A stretch of DNA of 64,000 bases, taken from NCBI RefSeq assembly GCF_014192275.1, contig NZ_JACHXR010000008.1, positions 114,428 through 178,427 on the forward strand. Reading direction: 5' to 3'. The number at the start of each line of letters is the position of its first letter. Within the stretch, counting starts at the first letter, position 1. Both the position numbers and the translations under genes were made by a program. The stretch comes from Halomonas stenophila (GTDB lineage: Bacteria; Pseudomonadota; Gammaproteobacteria; Pseudomonadales; Halomonadaceae). The notes below the pieces were generated by a model, which saw nothing but the letters and a program-made list of their open reading frames with translations, did no database searches and was not told where the DNA came from. This document shows positions 1-7,814 of the stretch, piece after piece.

Positions 1-150
1 AAGGAAATAGGGGGACAGGAAAATAGGGGGGTAGACTACAAATTTCATTCTCATCCTGACACGGGGGAGCAGTAGCCACTCAATCAGCTTAGTCTGAAGC
101 TCCCATTGTGGCCAAAAGCGGACTTTCAAAAAATGCTGATATGACGCCCA
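1..150. other. Left edge, no gene seen
   Basis: No convincing coding region is visible. The first 30 bases hold two close copies of AAATAGGGGG (5-14 and 21-30). Such A/G-rich repeats resemble sequences beside IS200/REP-type transposases, but no transposase can be read here. The stretch lies at the outer end of the cassette run. Confidence 0.4.
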
Positions 151-216
151 CATTAACGGCGCGAGGAACGAGCGCATATCGACCAGTAGGGGGAAAATAT
201 AATGTACTTGTTAGGC
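151..216 (-). other. Possible truncated attC site
   Basis: Read on the minus strand, the sequence begins GCCTAAC (216-210), six bases after the stop codon of the neighbouring gene. That is where an attC begins in a cassette. A possible GTTAA-type end lies near 155. The inner arms are not clearly complementary, so this may be a decayed or rearranged attC, or chance. Confidence 0.3.
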
Positions 217-221
217 AAACC

Positions 222-995
222 CTACCGCCCCAAATCATGTAACCCTCCAGCTGACGAAATCCACATTCCGTCGCCTAGATATGCGGGACCCCCATCACCA
301 TCTGAGCACGCATCATAGATGTCTAACATTTCACTTCTAGACGACTTTCTTTCTCGAGCTTTCTTCTTCAGCTCTTCTGTTCTTTTATCGCTTCTTCCTT
401 GAGGAATGAAATAGCGATCTAAATTGACCTCATTCTCAATAAAACTTTTTGAAAATCGGAGCATTCCCTCAAATAGATTGAAAGTAGTGTGAGCTAAAAA
501 ATGATGAACCATTTCTCCCTCACTGAAGGATAATGCATGCAGGCTATAAGGTTTAATAACTTCATGATCGATGCGAGCAAGAATCTGTATATCTACTCCG
601 TTTTTCCTTACAAATATGTATGCAACCTTGGTCGCATTAGTACAGCCCAACACAGCCCGATACTGCCGTCGCCTTGATTTTACCGGGACCCACCCGTGTA
701 ATTTAAGCTCTTTAATAAAGATATCATGTGTTGCCAACCCAAAAACAAGAGGAGAGCCTTTTGGCAAAACAATCTCACCGTCCGCCTTATATATTACCTC
801 ATCTTCTTTGCACTCAATTCTGCCATTGCAGTCCCAGTTAAAATATTTTAGATTCTGAATTATTGCAGATCTCAATTTCCCGTCTGTTCTACGAACTATC
901 ACCTTATCTCTTCGCTTAACATCAGTGCGAAAGCACTGCACAGGAAACTCCTTGGTTGATTCTTCAAAGGAAACAAAAGCAACGATGTAACTCAT
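222..995 (-). CDS. Hypothetical protein, integron cassette gene
   Basis: A 257-residue protein whose family I do not recognise. I chose the ATG at 995 because AAAGGA lies seven bases upstream; a TTG two codons earlier is unlikely. The sequence is soluble-looking, with no signal peptide or membrane segment. It has a basic central stretch (about residues 105-115) and a charged Lys/Arg/Glu-rich segment (about residues 205-222). The context suggests a promoterless cassette gene: it is AT-rich, on the same strand as the next three cassette genes, and separated from them by a clear attC site. Function unknown. Confidence 0.7.
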   Translation of the reverse strand: MSYIVAFVSFEESTKEFPVQCFRTDVKRRDKVIVRRTDGKLRSAIIQNLKYFNWDCNGRIECKEDEVIYKADGEIVLPKGSPLVFGLATHDIFIKELKLHGWVPVKSRRRQYRAVLGCTNATKVAYIFVRKNGVDIQILARIDHEVIKPYSLHALSFSEGEMVHHFLAHTTFNLFEGMLRFSKSFIENEVNLDRYFIPQGRSDKRTEELKKKARERKSSRSEMLDIYDACSDGDGGPAYLGDGMWISSAGGLHDLGR

Positions 996-1032
996 AAACA
1001 ATCCTTTGCGTTATCCCCGTAGATCACTATCT

Positions 1033-1116
1033 GCCTAACGCCGCCAGCACGCGCGGCCTGGTACTGTAGGCGAAGCCGCAACGAAATAGCCGTCGCTGTG
1101 CCTAGCATTGTTATGT
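1033..1116 (-). other. attC recombination site of an integron cassette
   Basis: Read on the minus strand, this 84-bp site starts ACATAAC one base after the stop codon of the OLD-nuclease gene and ends GTTAGGC, matching attC R'' and R' core ends. The inner boxes GCTAGGCAC and GTGCTGGC are imperfectly complementary, and a small GGCGAAGCC-type hairpin sits in the middle. Site orientation agrees with the gene, as in an integron cassette. Seen directly; integrase recognition is inferred. Confidence 0.8.
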
Positions 1117-1117
1117 A

Positions 1118-2902
1118 TTACACACCCTTGATCCAATCAAAGCACGCCTTAAAGGCGGGCATTTGCTGTTCAATCTCGGCCGCGCTCATTTCAAGCAACC
1201 GGTATTCCTGTTCGATAATGGCGTCTTCGCCCTTGTCGTCAACGCCAGTCACTTGCTCGATACAACCTTGCGGCCATGCCCAGACGCTGGTCTGTTTCAG
1301 AGCACTATGGCTGCCTTCGGCAATTGCCTTGCCTTCTTTGTCCGCCGCGAAACAGGCCCAAACATCGGCAGCCAGCCAACCGGCTTGTTTGTTGGTCTGA
1401 GGCAAGCCGTTGCCGTTAAGTGTAAAGCCTTGGTCGGGCTGCAAGCGGGCCAGTATACGCCTAACATCGGCCATATCTTCCGAATCTCGGTCCAATAGGC
1501 CACCCTTACGGGCGTGGGTGTAGGCGAAGTCCAAATCAGCCACAGCGCAGGCGCGAATGCCCATGGCCGCCAGCACTTGCAGTGCCTTGGGTATGTCCGC
1601 GCAGGAACCCAGCGACACAAAGGCTATATGATCAAGTTCCGGCGCTTGTCCATAAAGGCGCTCGTAGGCCAGCGGCAGCAGGCGGCGATCCGTTTTGCCC
1701 TCGCAGAGCACCACTCGCTCGGCGAAATAGATTTCCGCCAGGCTGCTCAGCTCGAACAAAGCGCGGGACTGGCTTTCCGCTCCTTGGATGGCTTCGTTGA
1801 CAGCTCGTCGCAGGGGCTTACGGGCGGTGACGCCTTTGTCCGTACTCTTGCTCACAATCACCGTATCGGTAGCATTGTCCCGGCTGAGCATCAGCGGAGA
1901 ATGAGTAGAAAAGACCACTTGAAACCCTGCTTGAGCCAGGCTGGCCAGCGCCTGCCGCAACCGTCGCACGCCTTGTGGGTGGAGATACAACTCAGGTTCG
2001 TCAACCAGTAACAAGCGACGCGAGGGGCTACCGCCTTCGCCTCGCCGCATTTCCGCCAGATAGCGAATCAAGGCCATCTGGATGGCCCGCTGGGCGCCAG
2101 TGCCCATCTGATCAAATCGCCGCCGGTCGCCCGTCGTTTTGTCCGTGACATGTAGGTCACCGGCCTTGAAGAACTCTTTTACATCAACGGCCTGCAAATC
2201 AAGGTCCAGCGCGAGGCCGGGAAAAAAGTGCTCTAGCGCACCGCTGGCATCGGTATCAAACTGCTGCAAGTGGTCTGAACGATGATCGCCATCGGCAGTC
2301 AGGAGGTGACGGATGGTATCAAGAGCGGTACTCAATTCCGCATGAGCCTCAAGCAACGGCCCCATGATCTCATCAAGAAGGCTCTTGATCGTCGTGCCGG
2401 CTTTGGCCTTGCCCAAATCCTCGCCGATATCGTGCATAGCCTGCACAAGCAAAGGCTCCGGAAGCAAGGCTGAGACGGCTTGCGGGAGACCGGTGGGGTA
2501 ATCACGCCAGTGTTCCGGCTCACCATTCTCTGGGTATTGCTCGATATCCCACACTTCCTTGCTCAGTGTTTTGGCAGTGGTTCCTGTTGCCGAGGCTCGA
2601 ATCCACAAGCGGCCATCACGGCAATAAGGTTTTATAGACTTGCGATGTTTCTCTTCGGGAATTCGGCCCAGAACTTCATCAGTAATGCCATCAATGCACG
2701 CAACCACTTCCACCGGCTGGCCCAGATCATGGAAATCCTTGATCGAAAGCGCAGCCGGCTTCAACACCCAACTGAGGGCCTGAAGAATGGAAGACTTACC
2801 GGTGTTGTTCTGACCGACCAAAGGGGTGTACCCTTCCAGCGGCAACGAGACATCTTTGCAGGCGCGAAAGTTCTTGATCCGCAGGTGGCTGAGGCGATGC
2901 AT
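1118..2902 (-). CDS. OLD-family ATP-dependent endonuclease (AAA ATPase plus TOPRIM)
   Basis: A 594-residue protein combining an SMC/ABC-type ATPase with a TOPRIM nuclease. The N-terminus binds ATP through the Walker A motif GQNNTGKSS (about residue 30). Walker B is LLLVDEPELYLHP (about 297), followed by a STHSP switch motif. The C-terminal TOPRIM has its Glu in VVLCEGKTDRR (about 397) and Asp residues in AVADLDF (about 454). OLD proteins cut DNA and several act in phage defence (P2 Old, Gabija GajA). No UvrD/GajB-type helicase follows, so this looks like a stand-alone class 1 OLD rather than Gabija. An attC site lies one base after the stop, making this a large integron cassette. Defence is inferred from the family. 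Confidence 0.88.
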   Translation of the reverse strand: MHRLSHLRIKNFRACKDVSLPLEGYTPLVGQNNTGKSSILQALSWVLKPAALSIKDFHDLGQPVEVVACIDGITDEVLGRIPEEKHRKSIKPYCRDGRLWIRASATGTTAKTLSKEVWDIEQYPENGEPEHWRDYPTGLPQAVSALLPEPLLVQAMHDIGEDLGKAKAGTTIKSLLDEIMGPLLEAHAELSTALDTIRHLLTADGDHRSDHLQQFDTDASGALEHFFPGLALDLDLQAVDVKEFFKAGDLHVTDKTTGDRRRFDQMGTGAQRAIQMALIRYLAEMRRGEGGSPSRRLLLVDEPELYLHPQGVRRLRQALASLAQAGFQVVFSTHSPLMLSRDNATDTVIVSKSTDKGVTARKPLRRAVNEAIQGAESQSRALFELSSLAEIYFAERVVLCEGKTDRRLLPLAYERLYGQAPELDHIAFVSLGSCADIPKALQVLAAMGIRACAVADLDFAYTHARKGGLLDRDSEDMADVRRILARLQPDQGFTLNGNGLPQTNKQAGWLAADVWACFAADKEGKAIAEGSHSALKQTSVWAWPQGCIEQVTGVDDKGEDAIIEQEYRLLEMSAAEIEQQMPAFKACFDWIKGV

Positions 2903-2970
2903 TTAGAGTCCTTAATTTATTCTTGGATATCAGCAAGGCTGTGTGATACGTCATTACACATAATGCCGAT

Positions 2971-3059
2971 GTTCAACGGCCGGGTTGCGTAGCTCCGCGT
3001 AACAAGCCGGTCCGGTGGAGGCCCAAAAGGCCGGAACGAACTGCAACAACTGGTTAGTC
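2971..3059 (-). other. attC recombination site of an integron cassette
   Basis: On the minus strand this 89-bp site starts GACTAAC, overlapping the stop codon of the HEPN-like gene, and ends GTTGAAC. Inner boxes GTTGCAG and CTACGCAAC pair imperfectly, and TCCGG/CCGGA forms the central stem. It marks the junction between the HEPN-like cassette and the OLD-nuclease cassette. Confidence 0.75.
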
Positions 3060-3641
3060 CTGCGGAGGGGCCCCGAGAAAGCCTCCTTTGATCTGGTACT
3101 TCCCTCCAAATCCGTGAGGGCCTTTCCAATAAACAGATAAAAGCTTGATTAAGCGGCGACCATAGGCAGCCATCAGCCATTCATATTTATCCCAAAGCCC
3201 CTCATCAAGGGTGGATGGCTGAGCACTATTCTCTTTGCTCAGCGCACAGGGATACCTAGCCCATGATTCGTTGCCTTCTTCAAATGCTTTCAGAGTGCTG
3301 CTCCCTTTGGTTTTGTATGGAATGTTAGTAGAATTTTCTGCTAGGTCTGTGAGCTTGTGGGACTTCAATAACTTTGAAAGCTTACCGTTAGAAATCCAAC
3401 CCGGGTTTTCGTAAACGAGGAAGGCCTTAATCGCGTTTTCCAAGGCAAAGGACGCCAAAAGGAAAGTCGACCTGTTCGTATTGTCCCAGCTCGACTTCGT
3501 CCCAGACCGCCAATCATGATGTGTGAGATGGCCTTGACCAAAGCTTCGCCTCAACTCCACAGCTTGCGCGTGTAGATCGTCAGCAACCAAGAACCAGCTA
3601 TGGGGGCATGCTAGCTCTACGAATTCCTCATTAGTCATCAT
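3054..3641 (-). CDS. HEPN-like protein, integron cassette gene
   Basis: A 195-residue soluble protein. The segment around residues 55-75 (FLLASFALENAIKAFLV) followed by a SHKLTDLAEN helix resembles the helical core of HEPN-type domains. These domains occur in RNA-cleaving toxins and nucleotide-binding proteins. I cannot see a confident RxxxxH catalytic motif, so activity is open. Two adjacent ATGs (3641 and 3638) are both usable after a GGGG-type ribosome site. The gene ends inside the first bases of an attC. Similarity is by eye and weak; the alternative is an unclassified helical protein. Confidence 0.65.
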   Translation of the reverse strand: MMTNEEFVELACPHSWFLVADDLHAQAVELRRSFGQGHLTHHDWRSGTKSSWDNTNRSTFLLASFALENAIKAFLVYENPGWISNGKLSKLLKSHKLTDLAENSTNIPYKTKGSSTLKAFEEGNESWARYPCALSKENSAQPSTLDEGLWDKYEWLMAAYGRRLIKLLSVYWKGPHGFGGKYQIKGGFLGAPPQD

Positions 3642-3663
3642 ATCCCCGGTTGTTTAATTGAAT

Positions 3664-3741
3664 ACCTAACGCCCGGCCCACGCGCGGGTTTGGAGCCGCA
3701 AAGCGGCGGAAAATCGGTCGCCGTGCAGCCGATTGTTATAC
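3664..3741 (-). other. attC recombination site of an integron cassette
   Basis: A 78-bp site, clear by its ends: on the minus strand it begins GTATAAC, sharing a base with the stop codon of the DUF4145 gene, and finishes GTTAGGT. The arms CGGCTGCACGGC and GCGTGGGCCGGGC pair loosely, and GCCGC/GCGGC forms an inner hairpin. Orientation matches the cassette genes. Confidence 0.82.
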
Positions 3742-4427
3742 TATTTGAACTTTCTTTTGGCGTGGTACGGAAGGATGTATACTCCTTGAAGAAGATGCTC
3801 AACCACGTCAAAGGCCAGCCCCAATTGAACGTTAGAATGAGGATTCACTTCATGCGCTGCGTCATTTCCGAGCACCCTGAGCTTGTGAAGTATTTCTGCC
3901 CCCTCCTTAGTTAGGACACTTTGTTCGACCAAGCTATTTATCTGAGCATATAGGTTTTTTCCAGACGCAGCCTGGTCTTTGCACACAGTTTCTATTATTG
4001 CTCGAAGACCAATACCTGTAAGGACAGGGTTGCTTCCATTCAAGGCGTTTAAAGTTTCGGTGTAGATTCTCTGAAGTTTCTCAGGAAGAAGATGGTCGTC
4101 AGACAACCCAGTTCGACTCTTTTCCGGGTTTGGGTAGTAATCTTCGAATTTCACATACCCAGCTTCCCAGCCATCTGGCCCCGCATAATGCTCCATATCT
4201 TCCGAGTTCGTATGTGTCTGCCGAAACATAACTGTCTCACACCCCTGACACTGAATTATCTGGTACTCGTTATCCCAGCCGTAAAGCAGCGCGTCATCAG
4301 TTTCTTCTCTTCCAGCAAGTTCAATATCCGCCAAGATCTTATGCTTGGTGCTTCTCTTACAAACACCGCAAGGAGCGTCAATGATCTCATTTATTTGCTT
4401 GTCTTTTTCGGTAGTAATTTTCGGCAT
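3741..4427 (-). CDS. DUF4145 family protein, integron cassette gene
   Basis: A 228-residue protein of the DUF4145 type. A zinc-ribbon-like part has CGVC near residue 20 and CQGC near residue 60. The helical C-terminal part contains GIGLRAIIETVC (about 138) and LRVLGNDAAHE (about 184), the most conserved stretch of the family. DUF4145 domains are HEPN-related and often occur in restriction or defence genes, but the stand-alone form has no assigned function. The ATG at 4427 follows an AGGG ribosome site at good spacing. It is followed immediately by an attC, so it is a mobile cassette gene. Confidence 0.8.
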   Translation of the reverse strand: MPKITTEKDKQINEIIDAPCGVCKRSTKHKILADIELAGREETDDALLYGWDNEYQIIQCQGCETVMFRQTHTNSEDMEHYAGPDGWEAGYVKFEDYYPNPEKSRTGLSDDHLLPEKLQRIYTETLNALNGSNPVLTGIGLRAIIETVCKDQAASGKNLYAQINSLVEQSVLTKEGAEILHKLRVLGNDAAHEVNPHSNVQLGLAFDVVEHLLQGVYILPYHAKRKFK

Positions 4428-4443
4428 CAGACGACCCTATTTT

Positions 4444-4509
4444 GTATAACTGTTAGACAGCACGCTCTGATATTGGATGAACGCGCATGCACGTTCAACA
4501 ATGTTATAC
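4444..4509 (-). other. attC-like site at the right end of the cassette run
   Basis: A 66-bp site with exactly complementary ends: GTATAAC at 4444-4450 and GTTATAC at 4503-4509. Inner boxes GTTAGAC and GTTGAAC are near-matching when folded. It lies just upstream of the DUF4145 cassette, so it would be the attC of the preceding cassette or a remnant of the attI side. No cassette gene of normal size precedes it. Confidence 0.65.
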
Positions 4510-4750
4510 TGCACGCCATTTTCTTCCTAACCTACTGAAAAATTATGCATTAAGTATAGCTCGGCTGTATAACACCAATCATCACACATTCTGCATAACA
4601 CCGATGAACGTGTGGGCCGCCTTTGCCGAAACAGCCGCAATGTGCCGATAGCCAACATCCCGCCAGTGAAACCAGTGAGAAGTCGATACACATGTCTTAT
4701 ACCAGCACCAACATGCAAGTGCGTGCTTTCGCAGAAAAGCTAATCACGTC
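4510..4750. other. Intergenic region, no integrase or gene supported
   Basis: About 240 bases between the last attC-like site and the nuclease gene. Only a 63-codon minus-strand reading frame exists, with no family features. Two similar segments, TATAACACCAATC and CATAACACCGATG, occur about 32 bases apart (near 4577 and 4599). They may be remnants of recombination sites. No intI gene is present. Confidence 0.4.
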
Positions 4751-5803
4751 TCACTCACACAGCCATCCGCTAGCTTGTATCGCCTGCACCCTAGCCTCGC
4801 TAAGGCCATTGATACGTGTGAGATTGCCAGGAGATTGCCAAGGGCGCCCTTCCACGATGTCCTTGACCCGGGCAGGACCAATGTGCGGCAGCTCATCAAG
4901 GTTTGAAACATCGCTTGCATTGAGATCTATGCAATCATGTACGAAATAACCTTGAATCGGTCGCTCTCCCCTAGCGTGCTGAGGCACAAGATCTGTGCCA
5001 TTGAGACCAATGTAGACCGGTGCGTGGTCTGAGACTCTGTCACGAGCCTCGTTGTGCTCAAGTGAAAGTAGCTCGGGGAACAGGAGGATTCCACGGTCGG
5101 AAGGGTTCAGGATGGCAGCGTCGTACCAGATGTTGTCGTAGAGATTGGCGTACTCACCGGCCGTAGTAGCCAGAGTGGACTGGCCGACGGTGATGGCAGG
5201 CCGAGCGCCGAGTGCCCTCAGCAGTGCCCAACTATCATGGTCAGGCGCAAGGTTGAAGTCACCCATCAGCAGGCGTGGTGTGCCTGCGGCGACCTCAGCC
5301 AACCACTGCCAGTAATCTGCCAGTGCCTCAATCTCCGGCAATCGGTCGCTGACGCTGTCACCGTAGACGACATGCACCGTGGCAACAGTAAACAGATCAC
5401 CATTCTCCACATCCTGAAAACGGGCAGCATAGGGCTCACGGCTAAAGATGTCACCGTGATCTAGAAACACCACAGCACCATCATGGTAGGCGACCTCACT
5501 CTCCCGCCACAAAAACGCATAGTGCTCGGTATATGACGAGCGGCCCAGATCGCGACTGGCCATAGACGACCAAGCTTCACCGGAGAGGGCCTCCACCTCG
5601 CGCTCCAGACGTGCCAATGCCGATGTCTCCATCAATTCCTGGATCGCCAACAGATCGAAGTGGTTGGCAACGTGGGCTACCTGTCCGAAGGCCTTGTCGT
5701 TTTTCCAGCCCAGGTGCTTGATGTTCCAGCTGCCAAGGACGATATCGCCCCAGGCCATTAATGGCGTCATAGCCAGGAACGCCACTAACAGTCGAATAAC
5801 CAT
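4751..5803 (-). CDS. Secreted endonuclease/exonuclease/phosphatase-family protein with helix-hairpin-helix tail
   Basis: A 350-residue predicted exported nuclease. I chose the ATG at 5803 because it opens a clean signal peptide (MVIRLLVAFLAMTPLMAWG) and has GGGAG upstream; an ATG 18 codons earlier would spoil the signal. The mature part has the DNase I-like motifs GSWNIKHLG, LLAIQEL (metal-binding Glu), GDFNLAP and SDHAPVYIGL. The C-terminus (about residues 295-350) holds a ComEA-like helix-hairpin-helix, DELPHIGPARVKDIVEGRP, which binds DNA non-specifically in other proteins. A periplasmic or extracellular DNase role is inferred. No attC follows it. Confidence 0.85.
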   Translation of the reverse strand: MVIRLLVAFLAMTPLMAWGDIVLGSWNIKHLGWKNDKAFGQVAHVANHFDLLAIQELMETSALARLEREVEALSGEAWSSMASRDLGRSSYTEHYAFLWRESEVAYHDGAVVFLDHGDIFSREPYAARFQDVENGDLFTVATVHVVYGDSVSDRLPEIEALADYWQWLAEVAAGTPRLLMGDFNLAPDHDSWALLRALGARPAITVGQSTLATTAGEYANLYDNIWYDAAILNPSDRGILLFPELLSLEHNEARDRVSDHAPVYIGLNGTDLVPQHARGERPIQGYFVHDCIDLNASDVSNLDELPHIGPARVKDIVEGRPWQSPGNLTRINGLSEARVQAIQASGWLCE

Positions 5804-6132
5804 GCTAAGTACGCTCCCTGCGTGTGAGTGCCTCCATCTTCGTGGGCGTGTGAGCAAAGATCAACTTCAGTCAGGAATTTCGGCCTCAATCTGGTGGCGA
5901 TCTTTCTCGGTGGGCCTGCTGGCACCAATACGCGGACAGTGAGGCCAAGCCTGTAGCACCGCCAGAGATCAGTCAGCTGCGGGATCGTCATCGGATCTGG
6001 ATGCAGAACGCAGGGGCGCTTTGGTAAGGGCCTTGTTGAGGCAATATTCATGGAGAAGCCGGGATCGAGACGACTTTGGCGATGGACACACGGAGTTGGA
6101 TCGGAGCAGGAGCCCGGACGGCCGCACATGGG
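5804..6132. other. Intergenic region, no gene seen
   Basis: About 330 bases upstream of the secreted nuclease gene. It should hold that gene's promoter, but no good -35/-10 pair stands out. No reading frame here has a ribosome site or family resemblance. Confidence 0.4.
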
Positions 6133-6618
6133 TCAGCGTTTCCTGTGCTCATCCGCCTCCAGGATCAATCGCTTGATGATCTCGCTGCGGTCTTCATGCT
6201 CAGTGATGGCCAAGGCATCTAGAGCTTCAATCATTGCCGGAGATAGGTGGACGACAACCGGCTTGTCTGCCTCACTGCACTCTTTTTTGAGATTACGTGA
6301 CTCCAGCCAAGTGCGAATCTGTTCGATGGAAGCAGCTCCGATTCCCGGAACCATCCCCTTCTGTAAACGGCCCTCAGCCAACACCGACTGAAGACTCTCT
6401 AGCGAATCGATGTTGTTTTCTTTCAGGTGGTTAACAATTCTTACTGGCAAGCCATGGTGCCATACTGCTTGTATAGAGAGACGTGCCTCCCAACGGGACA
6501 CTAGCTTCTGAGCCGTGGTGGCACGAACTCCCATTGCCACACTAATTTCATCAAAGTCGTAGCCCTCTTCCTTGAGCTGCCATGCCTGTTGGGCTTGAGC
6601 GTAGCTCCAGCCTGCCAT
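6133..6618 (-). CDS. Small DNA-binding protein with HTH, helix-hairpin-helix-like and ribbon-helix-helix parts
   Basis: A 161-residue protein that appears to combine three nucleic-acid-binding folds. Residues about 8-45 look like a helix-turn-helix (LKEEGYDFDEISVAMGVRAT). Residues about 57-105 resemble the hairpin region of the RNA polymerase alpha C-terminal domain (MVPGIGAASIEQIRTWL). Residues about 120-155 look like a ribbon-helix-helix (VVVHLSPAMIEALDALA). The start at 6618 follows GGGGAATGAAGC. It lies on the same strand as its neighbours but more than 300 bases from each, so no operon is claimed. A regulatory role is inferred; the exact family is not recognised. Confidence 0.7.
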   Translation of the reverse strand: MAGWSYAQAQQAWQLKEEGYDFDEISVAMGVRATTAQKLVSRWEARLSIQAVWHHGLPVRIVNHLKENNIDSLESLQSVLAEGRLQKGMVPGIGAASIEQIRTWLESRNLKKECSEADKPVVVHLSPAMIEALDALAITEHEDRSEIIKRLILEADEHRKR

Positions 6619-6936
6619 GCTTCATTCCCCTAGTCCGTGTGATCCTGGTGTCTTAGTAGTGAGTCAACGTCCCCTATCAGCCCGGCTGGTACACCGCCAT
6701 GACGGCTGATGAAAACCGCTTTAATGGGTAGAGCAACCCGAGTCAATGACTGCTGAGCACCAGCCGGTTAGGTCGTTGACGAAGTTGCAGTTCTCCCTTC
6801 GCGGAAGATTGGATATTACATTGATCAGAGTTGAAATGAACTATGAATCCGCCAAATTCGACAAATATAAACTTGACTACCCAGATGCAACTTGCAACAT
6901 ATTTCTGCACAACATACCCCTATGCAAATGTAAATA
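6619..6936. other. Intergenic region, no gene seen
   Basis: About 320 bases between two minus-strand genes. It contains a short imperfect inverted repeat (CAGCCCGGCTG near 6678) and turns AT-rich towards 6,940. No coding region is supported. Confidence 0.4.
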
Positions 6937-7680
6937 TCATGAATTTTTCCTCGAGTCTTGAATATACATAGCCGTTCCGCCATTCCTCATATCAACCTCG
7001 AACAACTCTGTAGATCGAATCAAATCGCCTAGCTTTTTGTAGCCATAATTTATCACTGAAAAGGAGCTGTTATTTGATATATAATGACCAACTTTGCTCA
7101 AAAGAGACCAACCATCATCTTCGGCTGTTTTCTCGGCCGCCGTTCTCAATAACCTAACAAGGGATGTGTCACCTCTCAGTTCATTTCTGCTTTTAGGCTT
7201 GACTCCGATTACTGATTCGGAGCTTACACACTCAGCCAGAAGATTTTCTGTATAAATGAAAATCGAGCAAGCGTCTACAAATGGCTGAGGAGTCTTTCTT
7301 TCACCAAAACCATATACAGGAAAACCACTTTCAAGAATTCTGAGTACCAATGGAGTGAAGTCGCTATCGCTGGTCATTAATGCAAAAGCTTCCACACCCT
7401 TGCTATAAAGTAGGTCCATTGCATCAATAATCATGGCAGAATCAGTCGCATTTTTTCCTTTAGTATATGCAAACTGCTGCATTGGTCTTATCGCGTTTGG
7501 GTGTAGCTTTTCTGCCCAACCCGCTAATGCAGGATTCTTCCAATCACCATGCGCGTGACGAACATTTACTAGTCCGTAGTTTGCCAATTCCTCTAGGACT
7601 CCTTCTATAGAGTTATGGCTGACGTTATCACAATCAATAAGTAAAGCAATTCTTTTTTGATCCGGCACATTCGCCTCCAT
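6937..7680 (-). CDS. NYN (LabA-like PIN) domain protein with OST-HTH domain
   Basis: A 247-residue protein. Residues about 8-145 form a NYN/PIN-like nuclease fold, with acidic residues in LLIDCDN, KNATDSAMIIDAMDLL and LMTSDSDFTPLV, the usual metal-binding positions. Residues about 168-245 match an OST-HTH/LOTUS domain (SLVRLLRTAAEK to DLIRSTELFEV), which binds RNA. Bacterial NYN-OST proteins are thought to process or degrade RNA, and some sit in defence or stress loci. All the acidic residues expected for activity appear present. AT content is high compared with the core genome, consistent with transfer. Confidence 0.85.
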   Translation of the reverse strand: MEANVPDQKRIALLIDCDNVSHNSIEGVLEELANYGLVNVRHAHGDWKNPALAGWAEKLHPNAIRPMQQFAYTKGKNATDSAMIIDAMDLLYSKGVEAFALMTSDSDFTPLVLRILESGFPVYGFGERKTPQPFVDACSIFIYTENLLAECVSSESVIGVKPKSRNELRGDTSLVRLLRTAAEKTAEDDGWSLLSKVGHYISNNSSFSVINYGYKKLGDLIRSTELFEVDMRNGGTAMYIQDSRKNS

Positions 7681-7814
7681 CTAGATAAAAAAGAGCATTA
7701 TTACGTTTCCGCCCCTTATCACTTGTCACACCCTTCACTTCTAAGAACCTGCCGAATATCGAATATCTCATATGAAGCACTTTCTCGACGAATAACATCG
7801 AACGTCTCTTCTAA
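7681..7814. other. Short AT-rich spacer, no gene
   Basis: The sequence between the NYN gene and the start of the insertion-sequence remnant. No coding region, and no strong promoter for the NYN gene, is visible. Confidence 0.4.

Noticed and set aside
1..40. End of an IS200/REP-type transposase unit
   Set aside because: Only two short A/G repeats are visible; nothing to identify a transposase.
4510..4750. attI site and integron integrase
   Set aside because: No intI reading frame and no convincing attI; only weak short repeats.
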